Assembly (NCBI GenBank): GCA_023664325.1
Contig: JAMPFS010000067.1
Coordinates: 1 to 13,524 of the forward strand
Reading direction: 5' to 3'
Length of the DNA: 13,524 nucleotides
From: Clostridium sp.
Lineage (GTDB): Bacteria; Bacillota; Clostridia; Lachnospirales; Lachnospiraceae
Shown piece by piece: positions 4,571 through 11,878 of this stretch (position 1 is its first letter; every line of letters starts with the position of its first letter). The notes under the pieces are model-generated. The model saw only the letters and a program-made list of their open reading frames with translations. It was not told the origin of the DNA and did not search any database. Position numbers and translations under genes: made by a program.

Positions 4571-7042
4571 CTACTCCACACCTTTCAGCACATCGACCAT
4601 ATCAATATTCCGAATCCGCTTCGAGAAAAAGAAGCTGATTAATACGGAAACAGCGAGTACGAGTATCGCAGATACCAAATAGCACCACAGTTTGAGTGTC
4701 AGGTTATAATCAAAATTATCCCCATTGCTGTTCATCATGGCATTCAGGCTCATTTTGCCTAAAGGCGTGCCAAGCAAAATGCCAATCAAAGACAGCCATA
4801 GATTCTGCACGCTCAAAATATGCCGGATTCTTCCCGACTGCATGCCCATCACCTTAAGGGTTGCAAATTCCCGGATTCGCTCGTTAAACGAAAGGTTGCC
4901 GGAATTATAAAGCACCACAATGATCAGGATAACCGAAAAGATGAGCATTGTCCAGACCAGTATGCTGATGACCTCCATGCTGTTCCGGTAGGCATCCTCG
5001 GTTTCCTGTCGGCTGTTTACCGACACGGCATAGCTTTTGTCCGCAAGTTCGTCCGGATATGAATCACTGAACAGCCATGTGGGTGTATAATCCTCTCCGG
5101 TCTTTTCGTAATCCTCCCGCAAAAGTGTAATGCCCTGTGTCTCGTTGCTCTGGTAAATCAGACCGACCTTTGATTTGTGCCAGTCGTTTTCCGTATACAG
5201 ATGCCAGTAAATTTCATCACCCGCCTGAATGTCCATATCCTTTGCCAGTTTCCGGCTGACACCGATACTGCCGGCCTCTAACGACAGAACATTCTGGTTC
5301 TCATCGAGGATATTGTAAAGTTGTTTTCCTTCCAAAACAGTCAGTGTCTCCTTCTGCCGGTTTGCTGAAGCGGCATTTTCTGCCTTTGCCACCTCAATCT
5401 GACTGACCATGACCAGCTCGCCGGAAAGGGTATCGGCATAGGAATCAAGTTCAGAGATGACGGCATCCTCGGAAAATTTAACCTGCCATTCGGCGGACTG
5501 GACTTTAAAGATCATATCCACCATATCATCGACCAGGACACTGCAGCCTACGCCATAAAGCATAAGCATCATTCCGACCGCCGTGCCGAACACGCACATT
5601 GCCGCACGCAGCTTTGCCCTGGAAATATCCCGCAGATTATATTGCGAAATAAATCCCAGACGTTTCCAGAATGGAAGTTTTTCAAAGATACAATGCTTGC
5701 CGTTTTTGGGAGGGGCAGGCCTTAACGCCTCTGCCGGTTTGATGCGGAGTATCTTGCGGCAGCTTAAATAAGAGGACAGCACGCACACGATAACAACCGC
5801 CGCCCCAATCAGGATACAGCGGAAATCAAACCCTGCTTCCAAGCCCGGCACAATGTACCATTGTGAAAACATATCGACCATTATGGGACTTAACAGGAAG
5901 CTGCCGATTAATGCGCCTGCTGCCACTCCTAAAAAGGAAAAGAAAAAACTGCTGCTGATATAGTGGAAAAATACTTTATGTTTTTTCATTCCCAAAGCGT
6001 TAAACGTTCCGATTTGCGTGCGCTGCCGCTCCACCATACGGCTTACCGAAGTGGAAATGACAAGCACTGCAATCCCCAGAAAGATAACGACAAATACATA
6101 AGAAAAGGATTCGTGCTGGGAAAGCTCGCTGTCCAGCCTCGCAATTCCGGCAACCGAAGATTTATCAACGATAACGGCATATTCATGGTTAAGCGCATTT
6201 CCAATTTCTTCCTCCCGTAAAAGCGCCGAGCCGTCCGTGGTTTTGACAATCATCTGCGTATACGGCATCATTTTTGCCAGCTTTTCATCGTCCATTTTAT
6301 CGGCAAATTCAAGCAGCGTTTCCTTCGTGATATCCGCAATATCCATACCGTTCTGGCGCAGCAGTTCCAACTGTTTGTCCAGCGCATCCGTATTTTCGGC
6401 AATATCCTCAGCGGTAATCTTCTCCTGCTCAATCAAATGGGTGACATATTCCCGAATCGGGAAGGCATCGTAGGACATATAGACAAAGGCGATATTTTCA
6501 AGATACATATCTGCATCACCGTCCGCCTGGCGGTACTCGTATTCCGTGCTTTCAATCAGCCCCTTTACCTCGCGGGTAAAGGTAATGCCATTATATTCAA
6601 TCGTGAAGTCATCTCCTACGTTAATATTTCTCAGCTTTGCAAAGGCATTTGTCAGCCAGACTCCCTCGGTATCCTGTGGGTCAAATTCTTCCCCTTCTAT
6701 GAGGTACGGCATATTGACAAGGTTTTCCCGCTCGAAAAACATATCCACCTGTGCGCCGTCACAATCCGGAGCGGACCCTGTTGCAGACATGCGCAACTGT
6801 GCCTCCTCCACAAAATCCAGGCTGCGCACGGCCTCTAAGTGGTCTTCGTCAAATCCCTCACCGTACACCCAAAGGTCGGAAAGCCTGCATTGTTCATGGA
6901 AGGCAGAACGCGCTTTATCCTGTGCAAACACATGCCCCTCGAATGTACAAAACATTGCCACGGCAAGAAGCGAAAGCAGGAATACGGAGACAGCCTGCAC
7001 CCAGTCTTTTTTTGTTTCGCGCAGCATTTTCTTAAACAACAT
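4571..7042 (-). CDS. FtsX-type ABC transporter permease (two FtsX domains)
   Basis: The product has about 823 residues starting MLFKKMLRETKKDW; the ATG overlaps the ATPase stop (TAATG), preceded by GGAG. One membrane helix at about 15-34 is followed by a large extracytoplasmic domain (about 40-310). The first FtsX core (about 312-440) carries RMVERQRTQIGTFNALGM, the coupling segment that contacts the ATPase. A second external domain (about 500-685) leads into the second FtsX core (about 690-823) with NERIREFATLKVMGM. This two-FtsX-domain layout matches MacB/LolC-like mechanotransmission or peptide-export permeases of Firmicutes. Such proteins do not form a classical channel but pull on substrates or partner proteins outside the membrane; the substrate is unknown. 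It lies in one operon with the ATPase upstream and the ATC-hydrolase-like gene downstream. There is no sign of truncation. Confidence 0.93.
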   Translation of the reverse strand: MLFKKMLRETKKDWVQAVSVFLLSLLAVAMFCTFEGHVFAQDKARSAFHEQCRLSDLWVYGEGFDEDHLEAVRSLDFVEEAQLRMSATGSAPDCDGAQVDMFFERENLVNMPYLIEGEEFDPQDTEGVWLTNAFAKLRNINVGDDFTIEYNGITFTREVKGLIESTEYEYRQADGDADMYLENIAFVYMSYDAFPIREYVTHLIEQEKITAEDIAENTDALDKQLELLRQNGMDIADITKETLLEFADKMDDEKLAKMMPYTQMIVKTTDGSALLREEEIGNALNHEYAVIVDKSSVAGIARLDSELSQHESFSYVFVVIFLGIAVLVISTSVSRMVERQRTQIGTFNALGMKKHKVFFHYISSSFFFSFLGVAAGALIGSFLLSPIMVDMFSQWYIVPGLEAGFDFRCILIGAAVVIVCVLSSYLSCRKILRIKPAEALRPAPPKNGKHCIFEKLPFWKRLGFISQYNLRDISRAKLRAAMCVFGTAVGMMLMLYGVGCSVLVDDMVDMIFKVQSAEWQVKFSEDAVISELDSYADTLSGELVMVSQIEVAKAENAASANRQKETLTVLEGKQLYNILDENQNVLSLEAGSIGVSRKLAKDMDIQAGDEIYWHLYTENDWHKSKVGLIYQSNETQGITLLREDYEKTGEDYTPTWLFSDSYPDELADKSYAVSVNSRQETEDAYRNSMEVISILVWTMLIFSVILIIVVLYNSGNLSFNERIREFATLKVMGMQSGRIRHILSVQNLWLSLIGILLGTPLGKMSLNAMMNSNGDNFDYNLTLKLWCYLVSAILVLAVSVLISFFFSKRIRNIDMVDVLKGVE

Positions 7043-7740
7043 TACCACTCCACCTCCCTGACCGAAACCGGATTTTCATTGATACGGACTTCCCGGATTT
7101 TTCCGTTCTTCATGCGTATGATTTTATCCGCGCATTTGGCAATATCCGAATTGTGTGTTACTAAAATCACAGTTTTGCCGTTCTCCCGGCAAAGCTTCTG
7201 CAAAAGCTCCAATACAACGACTCCCGTTTCCGAATCCAGCGCACCGGTCGGCTCATCGCCCAAAAGGATCCGCGGGTTTTTGGCAAGCGCTCTGGCAATC
7301 GACACCCTCTGCTGTTCGCCACCGCTCATCTGCGACGGAAATTTATCCCGGCAATGGGAAAGCCCTACCAGCTCCAAAAGCTCATCGGCATCCCTCGCAT
7401 CCTTGACAATGCTTTTAATCAGCGCAATATTTTCATAGGCAGTGAGACTGGGAATGAGATTGTAGAACTGAAAGACAAAGCCGATGACATCTGCACGGTA
7501 GCAGCCAAGTTCCTTATCGTTCATTGCCGACACCTCACGGTCTGCCACCACCACTTTTCCCTCTGTCGGCACGTCCATGCCGCCAAGCATGTTCAGTACC
7601 GTGGACTTTCCTGCACCGGACTGCCCTAAAATCACCGCAAATTCACCTTCATCAACGGAAAAGCTGATATGGTCTGCCGCTCTTTGCATTCCCTCGCCTG
7701 TTCCGTAAGTTTTCACCACATCTTTAAATTCAACCAGCAT
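7042..7740 (-). CDS. ABC transporter ATP-binding protein (MacB/LolD type)
   Basis: The product has 232 residues. Walker A is GQSGAGKST at 39-47, the Q-loop lies in VFQFYNLIPSLTAYENI, the signature is MSGGEQQRVSIARAL at about 138-152, Walker B plus D-loop is ILLGDEPTGALD just after it, and the switch histidine lies in LVTHN. The 'FQ-F-NLIP-LTA-ENV' and 'DEPTGALD' forms mark the MacB/LolD/FtsE-like class that pairs with FtsX-type permeases, such as the next gene. The protein powers the transporter on the cytoplasmic face. The ATG is preceded by AGGAGG at good spacing. It is the first gene of a three-gene operon driven by a near-consensus promoter at 7835-7863 with two operator-like repeats, so the operon is likely repressed until a signal is sensed. 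No cognate sensor kinase is encoded nearby. Confidence 0.96.
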   Translation of the reverse strand: MLVEFKDVVKTYGTGEGMQRAADHISFSVDEGEFAVILGQSGAGKSTVLNMLGGMDVPTEGKVVVADREVSAMNDKELGCYRADVIGFVFQFYNLIPSLTAYENIALIKSIVKDARDADELLELVGLSHCRDKFPSQMSGGEQQRVSIARALAKNPRILLGDEPTGALDSETGVVVLELLQKLCRENGKTVILVTHNSDIAKCADKIIRMKNGKIREVRINENPVSVREVEW

Positions 7741-7754
7741 ATGAACCTCCTATT

Positions 7755-7780
7755 GCTAACTTTTGTTAGCTATAACTAAT
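7755..7780. promoter_or_regulatory. Operator-like repeats in the leader of the ABC operon
   Basis: GCTAAC-TTTT-GTTAGC (7755-7770) is a perfect 6-bp inverted repeat. Its right arm also starts GTTAG-N6-CTAAT (7765-7780), the same arrangement as the site at 7811-7826. The block lies just upstream of the AGGAGG of the ATPase gene, in the leader RNA region. It may be a second binding site, or act as an RNA hairpin near the ribosome site. Confidence 0.6.
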
Positions 7781-7810
7781 TCACGATTTTAATAAATGCG
7801 GCTGCTTTAT

Positions 7811-7826
7811 GTTAGTAGCCGCTAAC
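7811..7826. promoter_or_regulatory. GTTAG-N6-CTAAC operator at the ABC operon start site
   Basis: GTTAG (7811-7815) and CTAAC (7822-7826) are separated by 6 bp. The site lies immediately downstream of the -10 at 7835-7840 (minus strand), over the expected transcription start, the classic place for a repressor. It differs from the TetR operator at 2782-2809, so a different regulator, probably encoded outside the window, is expected. Confidence 0.65.
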
Positions 7827-7834
7827 TCGATTTC

Positions 7835-7863
7835 AATATACTCTTTCTTCTTGATTTTGTCAA
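7835..7863 (-). promoter_or_regulatory. Near-consensus promoter of the ABC transporter operon
   Basis: Minus-strand TTGACA (7863-7858), 17-bp spacer, TATATT (7840-7835), one base from consensus. It predicts a start near 7828 and a leader of about 88 nt. Its -35 lies inside the spacer of the divergent plus-strand promoter at 7851-7879, so the two probably compete for RNA polymerase. Confidence 0.85.
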
Positions 7864-7879
7864 CAATAAATAGTATTAT
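7851..7879 (+). promoter_or_regulatory. Divergent promoter of the MreB-like gene
   Basis: TTGATT (7851-7856), exactly 17 bp, TATTAT (7874-7879), one mismatch from the consensus -10. It overlaps face to face with the minus-strand ABC promoter. The leader to ATG 7941 would be about 55 nt. Confidence 0.5.
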
Positions 7880-7940
7880 TTTTTTAGCAAATAAAAGTAC
7901 GTTTCGCCCCTAAAATCACCCGACAAGGAGGCACTTTCAA

Positions 7941-8519
7941 ATGACAAAAAATGTTCCGGCTGAAATTGTAATCTATGTAAAAGATAAAGGAATTACCCTG
8001 CGTGAAAAATCCCTGATTGCTATTTCCGGAAGTAAAGTGATTGCCTATGGAAATGACTGCGAATCCGCTTTGGCTGTCCCTGCCACGGAATCAGAATCCC
8101 TAACCGTGCTCTCCCCTTTTAAACAGGGCAAAATAACCGACTTTACGCCTGCTGTGGCACTCCTGAAATATCTCATTAAAAAAGCCAACGGCAATAAGAA
8201 AAGCTGGAAAAAGCCGGTAATCGGAATCGTCCTGCCGGAAAATAGTACGGAAATTGACAAAAAGGCTTACGAAGATGCCTTATATATGTCTGGCGCAAAA
8301 GAGGCGCTGTTTTTTCACGAACAGGAACCATTGGAAAAGATAATCCACGAATTACCCGAAACGTACCGGAAAAAAATGGATATCCTGATTGGAATCGAGG
8401 GAAATCCGATGGAATATGTGAAAGAAACGGTATCCGATTTACTCACCTATTGTGAAAAAAACAATGTGAGCAGGGAGACCGTGATTAGGTTATTGTCAGA
8501 AAGCGAGGGGAAGCAATAG
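7941..8519 (+). CDS. MreB-like protein reduced to the first actin-fold half
   Basis: The product has 192 residues. Residues about 8-130 follow the first part of MreB/Mbl in order: IVIYVKDKGITLREKSLIAI, like the region after the phosphate-1 loop; then SPFKQGKITDFTPAVALLKYLIKKA, like MreB R-P-L-K-D-G-V-I-A-D-F; then KPVIGIVLPENSTEIDKKAYEDA and SGAKEALFFHEQEPLEKII, like 'PsgiTevEkrAv...aGAkevylieEPmaAAI'. The D-x-G-T-A-N phosphate-1 motif is absent (MTKNVPAE replaces it) and the protein ends before the D-I-G-G-G-T phosphate-2 and adenosine segments. It is therefore unlikely to bind ATP or polymerise by itself. The last 50 residues (YRKKMDILIGIEGN... to KQ) do not resemble MreB. It may modulate a true MreB or be an independent adaptor. 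AAGGAGG precedes the ATG by 9 nt. It is divergent to the ABC operon. Confidence 0.65.
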   Translation: MTKNVPAEIVIYVKDKGITLREKSLIAISGSKVIAYGNDCESALAVPATESESLTVLSPFKQGKITDFTPAVALLKYLIKKANGNKKSWKKPVIGIVLPENSTEIDKKAYEDALYMSGAKEALFFHEQEPLEKIIHELPETYRKKMDILIGIEGNPMEYVKETVSDLLTYCEKNNVSRETVIRLLSESEGKQ

Positions 8520-8535
8520 TGAACGCATAGCTATA

Positions 8536-9582
8536 TTAACCCAGATGCCTGATTTCTTTAGCAAGGCTAAATGGAATGATATCGCCATTTGAAGTCTGCG
8601 TATAGGCTTTCTCCTCGTGCATATAATTTACAATCTCGGCAGCCTTATCATGCTTAAATTTTCTGATTACCGTATCAAGAACGGTCTTTTCTTCCCTGCT
8701 AAGAATGGAATAGTCCATATGCTCACTGGGATATATATGAAGCATAGAATCATAATTGTAGCTGATCTCTTCTTTGATATTCAAATTTTCCAGATTCATC
8801 AAACTATAATGTCCAATCGGAAGAGCTCCCATTGTATCATGCCTATACACTAAACCGGTTATTGCCTTGCCGGTCTGTTTATAAGACAATGCATCCATGT
8901 ACCACAATGACTTCATCAATTTTACCTTATATAAATTAGACATATATTCTGCCAAATAAGATACTGCCGCCTCTATTTTATCTATGTCAAGCATAGTATA
9001 TCCATTAAAATCGGACGGCTCATCAAAACTGGCATATTCACTCTCAAATGTCTGCCGTGTAAGAAACTCTTTGCCATAGGAATCTAATTTTTCAACGATA
9101 TGCTCCCTTATGCTGATTCTTTTGGCAGTTGAAAATTTATTACTGTTTTTCTTTAAAAATTCTAATGCCGTCAACGGATTATCCTTCACCAGACGAAGCA
9201 TTGTGTCATATGCTTCATCTTGAATTGCCTTGCTTTCATATCTTGAAACGGTAGCCTCACCCCAGCCCAGTAATCTCGCCAAATCGACTTGCGATAATCC
9301 ATAATTTTCACGAATCTCCACAATCTCATTTGATGTAAGCAAGCCCATTTTTTTGCGGTATTCGTTGCGGGCACTTAAAAGATTTTCATTCATCATATTA
9401 CCGGTTTCAAATTCATTCTCCTCTTCGTTTGCATTTGCACAACAATAAAACCGCTCCTCATACACCACTTCTTCACCTTTGATGACTACGGCAGTTTTCC
9501 GCTTCCTCTCCTCAATCTCATGAACTTTATCACAGATTGGACACTCCATGTGAACTTTTCTGATTAATCCGACTTTCTCCAT
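8536..9582 (-). CDS. MqsA-type zinc finger / XRE HTH / Panacea-domain antitoxin
   Basis: The product has 348 residues in three parts. Residues 14-48 hold CPIC and a later YCC, the cysteine pairs of the MqsA/YgiT zinc finger. About 72-132 is an XRE helix-turn-helix (LLTSNEIVEIRENYGLSQ, then ARLLGWGEATVSRYESK), as in MqsA antitoxins. About 205-348 is a Panacea (DUF4065/SocA-like) domain: VKLMKSLWYMDALSYKQTG, ITGLVYRHDTMGALPIGHY, and a C-terminal EKTVLDTVIRKFKHDKA segment. Panacea is a toxin-neutralising domain found attached to many antitoxins. The gene follows the MqsR-like toxin by 25 bp in the same operon, with GAGGAG before ATG 9582, in the toxin-first order of mqsRA. The HTH probably binds the palindromes at 10037-10066 and represses the operon. 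Its stop lies 16 bp from the convergent MreB-like stop. Confidence 0.88.
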   Translation of the reverse strand: MEKVGLIRKVHMECPICDKVHEIEERKRKTAVVIKGEEVVYEERFYCCANANEEENEFETGNMMNENLLSARNEYRKKMGLLTSNEIVEIRENYGLSQVDLARLLGWGEATVSRYESKAIQDEAYDTMLRLVKDNPLTALEFLKKNSNKFSTAKRISIREHIVEKLDSYGKEFLTRQTFESEYASFDEPSDFNGYTMLDIDKIEAAVSYLAEYMSNLYKVKLMKSLWYMDALSYKQTGKAITGLVYRHDTMGALPIGHYSLMNLENLNIKEEISYNYDSMLHIYPSEHMDYSILSREEKTVLDTVIRKFKHDKAAEIVNYMHEEKAYTQTSNGDIIPFSLAKEIRHLG

Positions 9583-9607
9583 TTTTCTTTCTCCTCTTCA
9601 TATTCCG

Positions 9608-10027
9608 CTATGCATAAGGAAATCGCATTCTTTCTTCCGCATAATGGAACGATACACATAACACATGCCTTGTTTGATTACCTTTTATCTTCAATTTAAT
9701 GTAAATCTGCCTGCCCAAAATTTCTTTTCCAAAAACAAATAGCAACGGAGGATTCAAATCATCTTTATCGACTAAAGTTTCAGAATATTCGCTAATTGTC
9801 AACTCCTTTAAGCATTCTGCAACATCACTGGAATCATAATTTAAGTCTAATAAAGTATATGGCGTTGAATATTGTTCTTTTCCATTTTTCTTTTTGGATT
9901 TAATGATTATTAAATCATTATCTATATTAAATGCTTTGCTATGTAAAATATTCTTTAATTCACTTAAAAATTCCGTTATTTCTTTTTCTTTTGATTGAAC
10001 GCTTAATTTAATTGCAGTCACCTCCAA
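9608..10027 (-). CDS. MqsR-like toxin of the TA pair
   Basis: The product has 139 residues from TTG 10027 (MEVTAIKLSVQSKEKE). The C-terminal half carries the MqsR-like core: STPYTLLDLNYDSSDVAECL, ELTISEYSET and RQIYIKLKIKG..HVLCVSFHYA, resembling MqsR 'vYlKltv..dvliVSFk'. MqsR toxins are RNases of the RelE/BrnT fold that cut mRNA; here the catalytic residues are only inferred by family. The start is uncertain. The mapped promoter puts transcription start near 10044, excluding the longer frame to 10060. TTG 10027 has AAAGG at 5 nt, GTG 10021 has poor spacing, and a strong GGAGGTGA at 10025-10018 would best serve an ATT codon at 10012. The gene looks clearly more AT-rich than the neighbouring HEAT gene, which suggests transfer. 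The next gene supplies the antitoxin. Confidence 0.75.
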   Translation of the reverse strand: MEVTAIKLSVQSKEKEITEFLSELKNILHSKAFNIDNDLIIIKSKKKNGKEQYSTPYTLLDLNYDSSDVAECLKELTISEYSETLVDKDDLNPPLLFVFGKEILGRQIYIKLKIKGNQTRHVLCVSFHYAEERMRFPYA

Positions 10028-10036
10028 AATCACCTT

Positions 10037-10079
10037 TACTATCAATTGATAGTATATCAACTGATAAATATTTTGTCAA
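10037..10079 (-). promoter_or_regulatory. TA promoter with palindromic operators
   Basis: Minus-strand TTGACA (10079-10074), 17-bp spacer, TATACT (10056-10051). A perfect 18-bp palindrome, TACTATCAA/TTGATAGTA (10037-10054), overlaps the -10 and the start site. A second, TATCA-AC-TGATA (10055-10066), sits within the spacer. Both share the TATCA/TGATA half-site. The layout fits tight autorepression by the HTH antitoxin, alone or with toxin. Confidence 0.85.
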
Positions 10080-10097
10080 TATCAATAACACCTCCGT

Positions 10098-10133
10098 TTA
10101 AAATATCTTTTCCCATTCGACAATGAAAATCAC
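10098..10133 (-). pseudogene. 11-codon coupled start of a lost gene after the HEAT gene
   Basis: The HEAT stop TGA (10132-10130) overlaps a GTG (10133-10131) as GTGA, with a perfect AGGAGG ahead, and the frame reads M/V-IFIVEWEKIF before TAA at 10100-10098. GTGA overlaps normally mark a coupled downstream gene, so this looks like the 5' stub of a former operon partner cut short where the TA promoter begins. It may also be chance; identity of the lost gene is unknown. Confidence 0.35.
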
Positions 10134-11632
10134 CTCCTCGCACACTTCAATTCCAGCTTTATCGTTTCATATGCGTATTGGTCAAATTCCTCACGATGAC
10201 ACTCTATCTTTTGTTCAATCTCGTCTGCCAGTTCATTAGATGCAGAACAGTACATGGATTTTACCCACATTCCGCTCCAGATGATGCTGCGGTACGGCTC
10301 CTCCTTTATTTCGCACAAATCCAGCAGGCAGGACACTTTCGCCCAGCCGGGTTCCCTCACCAAAAGCAGAAGTGCATACCGTTTTACATTTGGGTTATCA
10401 CTTTGCAAAAAGAGCTGCTTTAGAAAGTCTGCACCATGATGAACGCCCCATTTCCTGCTGCCCATAAACGCTATTTTGATCAGGGCTGGCTCGTCCGCCT
10501 GAAGATATCGGGCATATAATGCCGCACCCTCCTCCTTTAATAAATTCGTTAAAGAAAGCAGTGCCGCCTTTACCACTCTCGGCTGCCCGGATTGTAAATA
10601 TGGCATGATATACTGCGCATGTTCTTTCTCTCCATTTTCCCCAATACCCAAAACTGCTATATAGGATTCCCTTTTTTCTAATTCCGTTAAATAGAAATCA
10701 ACGATCGATATCTTCGTATGCTTCTCTATCATAAAACGTGCCTGCTCCCTGACTGCTTTACACTCGTCCATCAACAGGCACTCCACTCCGTTCCAGACGT
10801 CCCCTTTGGCTGCATACCAGCTTTCCAGTGCATGCCGCCTGACTACACTGCTTTTATCCTTTATATACCGGTTATAATCTGCCTCCTGTAATCCAAATCT
10901 CCCAATAATCGCACGTATCAGTATTCTTTTGGCAAATGTGGACTTTTCATTGCGCAGCACGGTTTCCATTTTCGTCTGGCCAAAAACCTCGTGCCGGCAT
11001 ATAAAACGATAAAATTCATTTCTGACCGGAAGGGAATAGGCTTTGATTTCGTTCAGATTCATTTCCGGTATATATGCTTCCAACCGTTTTGTTACCACCT
11101 CATCAATGTCCTGCAAATGCTGATGATTTCTACGTATGGAATTTTTCACTTTGAAAACAGCCGGAAGGGAATCAAGCAGCTCCGCCGGATGCGCAGCTTC
11201 TGCCCTTTTATGCGCGCCCAGATAAGCCTCCTGCCGGACAGCCTCCACCCAGTCATTCATGCGGAGGACAAAATAAGGAAATGTACCCTCCACGCTCCGC
11301 ATGGCTTGCAGGCATTTCTGCCGAAAATATCCGTTTCGATGAAAAGAACCAAGTACCAGAAAATAATAATATTCCCGGTCTGTCAAATACCGGTATTCCT
11401 CTCTGTCCACACGCATATTACGCCAATTTATCTGCAAATAACAAAAATAGTAATCCCCCTGCTCCCGAAAATGATTATCCACCTGTATCATCTTTTTGAT
11501 GTCAAAATCAGATAGCGCCTGTGCCACCCGGCTCATCACTGCCTGTTTTTTCTTTCTGCCATGTATCGTAAAAAAGGATTTGTATAATCCCATCAGCTGT
11601 GACAATTCCAACTCTAATCTCTCCGCAGGCAT
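10130..11632 (-). CDS. HEAT/ARM-repeat-like helical protein, 500 aa
   Basis: The product is all-helical and soluble, starting MPAERLELELSQLMGLYKSF after a GGGGTGG ribosome site. From about residue 85 on it shows degenerate 30-40-residue helical pairs typical of HEAT repeats: FRQKCLQAMRSVEG...VEAVRQEAYLGAHKRAE, KSSVVRRHALESWYAAKG.., CKAVREQARFMIEKH, QPRVVKAALLSLTNLLKE, NPNVKRYALLLLVREPG. Such solenoids act as protein- or nucleic-acid-binding scaffolds; no catalytic motif is visible and no specific function can be given. It has its own predicted promoter (11701-11729). Downstream, a GTGA overlap with an 11-codon stub hints that a coupled partner was lost before the TA operon. A second, decayed copy of its 3' end lies at 12967-13208. 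Confidence 0.75.
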   Translation of the reverse strand: MPAERLELELSQLMGLYKSFFTIHGRKKKQAVMSRVAQALSDFDIKKMIQVDNHFREQGDYYFCYLQINWRNMRVDREEYRYLTDREYYYFLVLGSFHRNGYFRQKCLQAMRSVEGTFPYFVLRMNDWVEAVRQEAYLGAHKRAEAAHPAELLDSLPAVFKVKNSIRRNHQHLQDIDEVVTKRLEAYIPEMNLNEIKAYSLPVRNEFYRFICRHEVFGQTKMETVLRNEKSTFAKRILIRAIIGRFGLQEADYNRYIKDKSSVVRRHALESWYAAKGDVWNGVECLLMDECKAVREQARFMIEKHTKISIVDFYLTELEKRESYIAVLGIGENGEKEHAQYIMPYLQSGQPRVVKAALLSLTNLLKEEGAALYARYLQADEPALIKIAFMGSRKWGVHHGADFLKQLFLQSDNPNVKRYALLLLVREPGWAKVSCLLDLCEIKEEPYRSIIWSGMWVKSMYCSASNELADEIEQKIECHREEFDQYAYETIKLELKCARR

Positions 11633-11700
11633 AAAACCACCCCTCTGCTCTTATTATCAGCATTTTCTTTCACAAAAATTTCTCTTAACCAATACATCCT

Positions 11701-11729
11701 ATGATATCCCGTTCATGTGCCATTTGCAA
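11701..11729 (-). promoter_or_regulatory. Predicted promoter of the HEAT-like gene
   Basis: Minus-strand TTGCAA (11729-11724), 17 bp, TATCAT (11706-11701). An inverted repeat ACAATAT-N5-ATATTGT (11729-11747) adjoins the -35 on its upstream side and may bind a regulator. The leader would be about 60 nt. Confidence 0.45.
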
Positions 11730-11799
11730 CAATATTTTCCATATTGTCTTTCATTTATATGCTGGTCTGAATATTACCGCTCACATTTCTTGGAGCAAC

Positions 11800-11841
11800 A
11801 AAAAAACGCATGGTTACATGCATTGCGGCTCGCTCCATGCG
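11800..11841 (-). terminator. Rho-independent terminator of the Rpn gene
   Basis: CGCATGG and CCATGCG arms (11807-11813, 11835-11841) form a 7-bp stem with a 21-nt loop that can fold further (GCGAGCCGC segment). On the minus strand the stem is followed directly by seven T residues. It lies 37 bp after the Rpn stop. Confidence 0.8.
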
Positions 11842-11878
11842 CCTTTACGCTGTCATTTGCATTTGATTTGAACAGATT

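Noticed and set aside
4113..7061. Several plus-strand open frames of 60-170 codons across the permease and hydrolase genes.
   Set aside because: They are antisense shadows with no ribosome sites and non-protein-like composition, while the minus-strand frames have full family signatures.
8520..8535. Terminator between the convergent MreB-like and antitoxin genes.
   Set aside because: Only 16 bp separate the stops and no stem with U-tract is visible.
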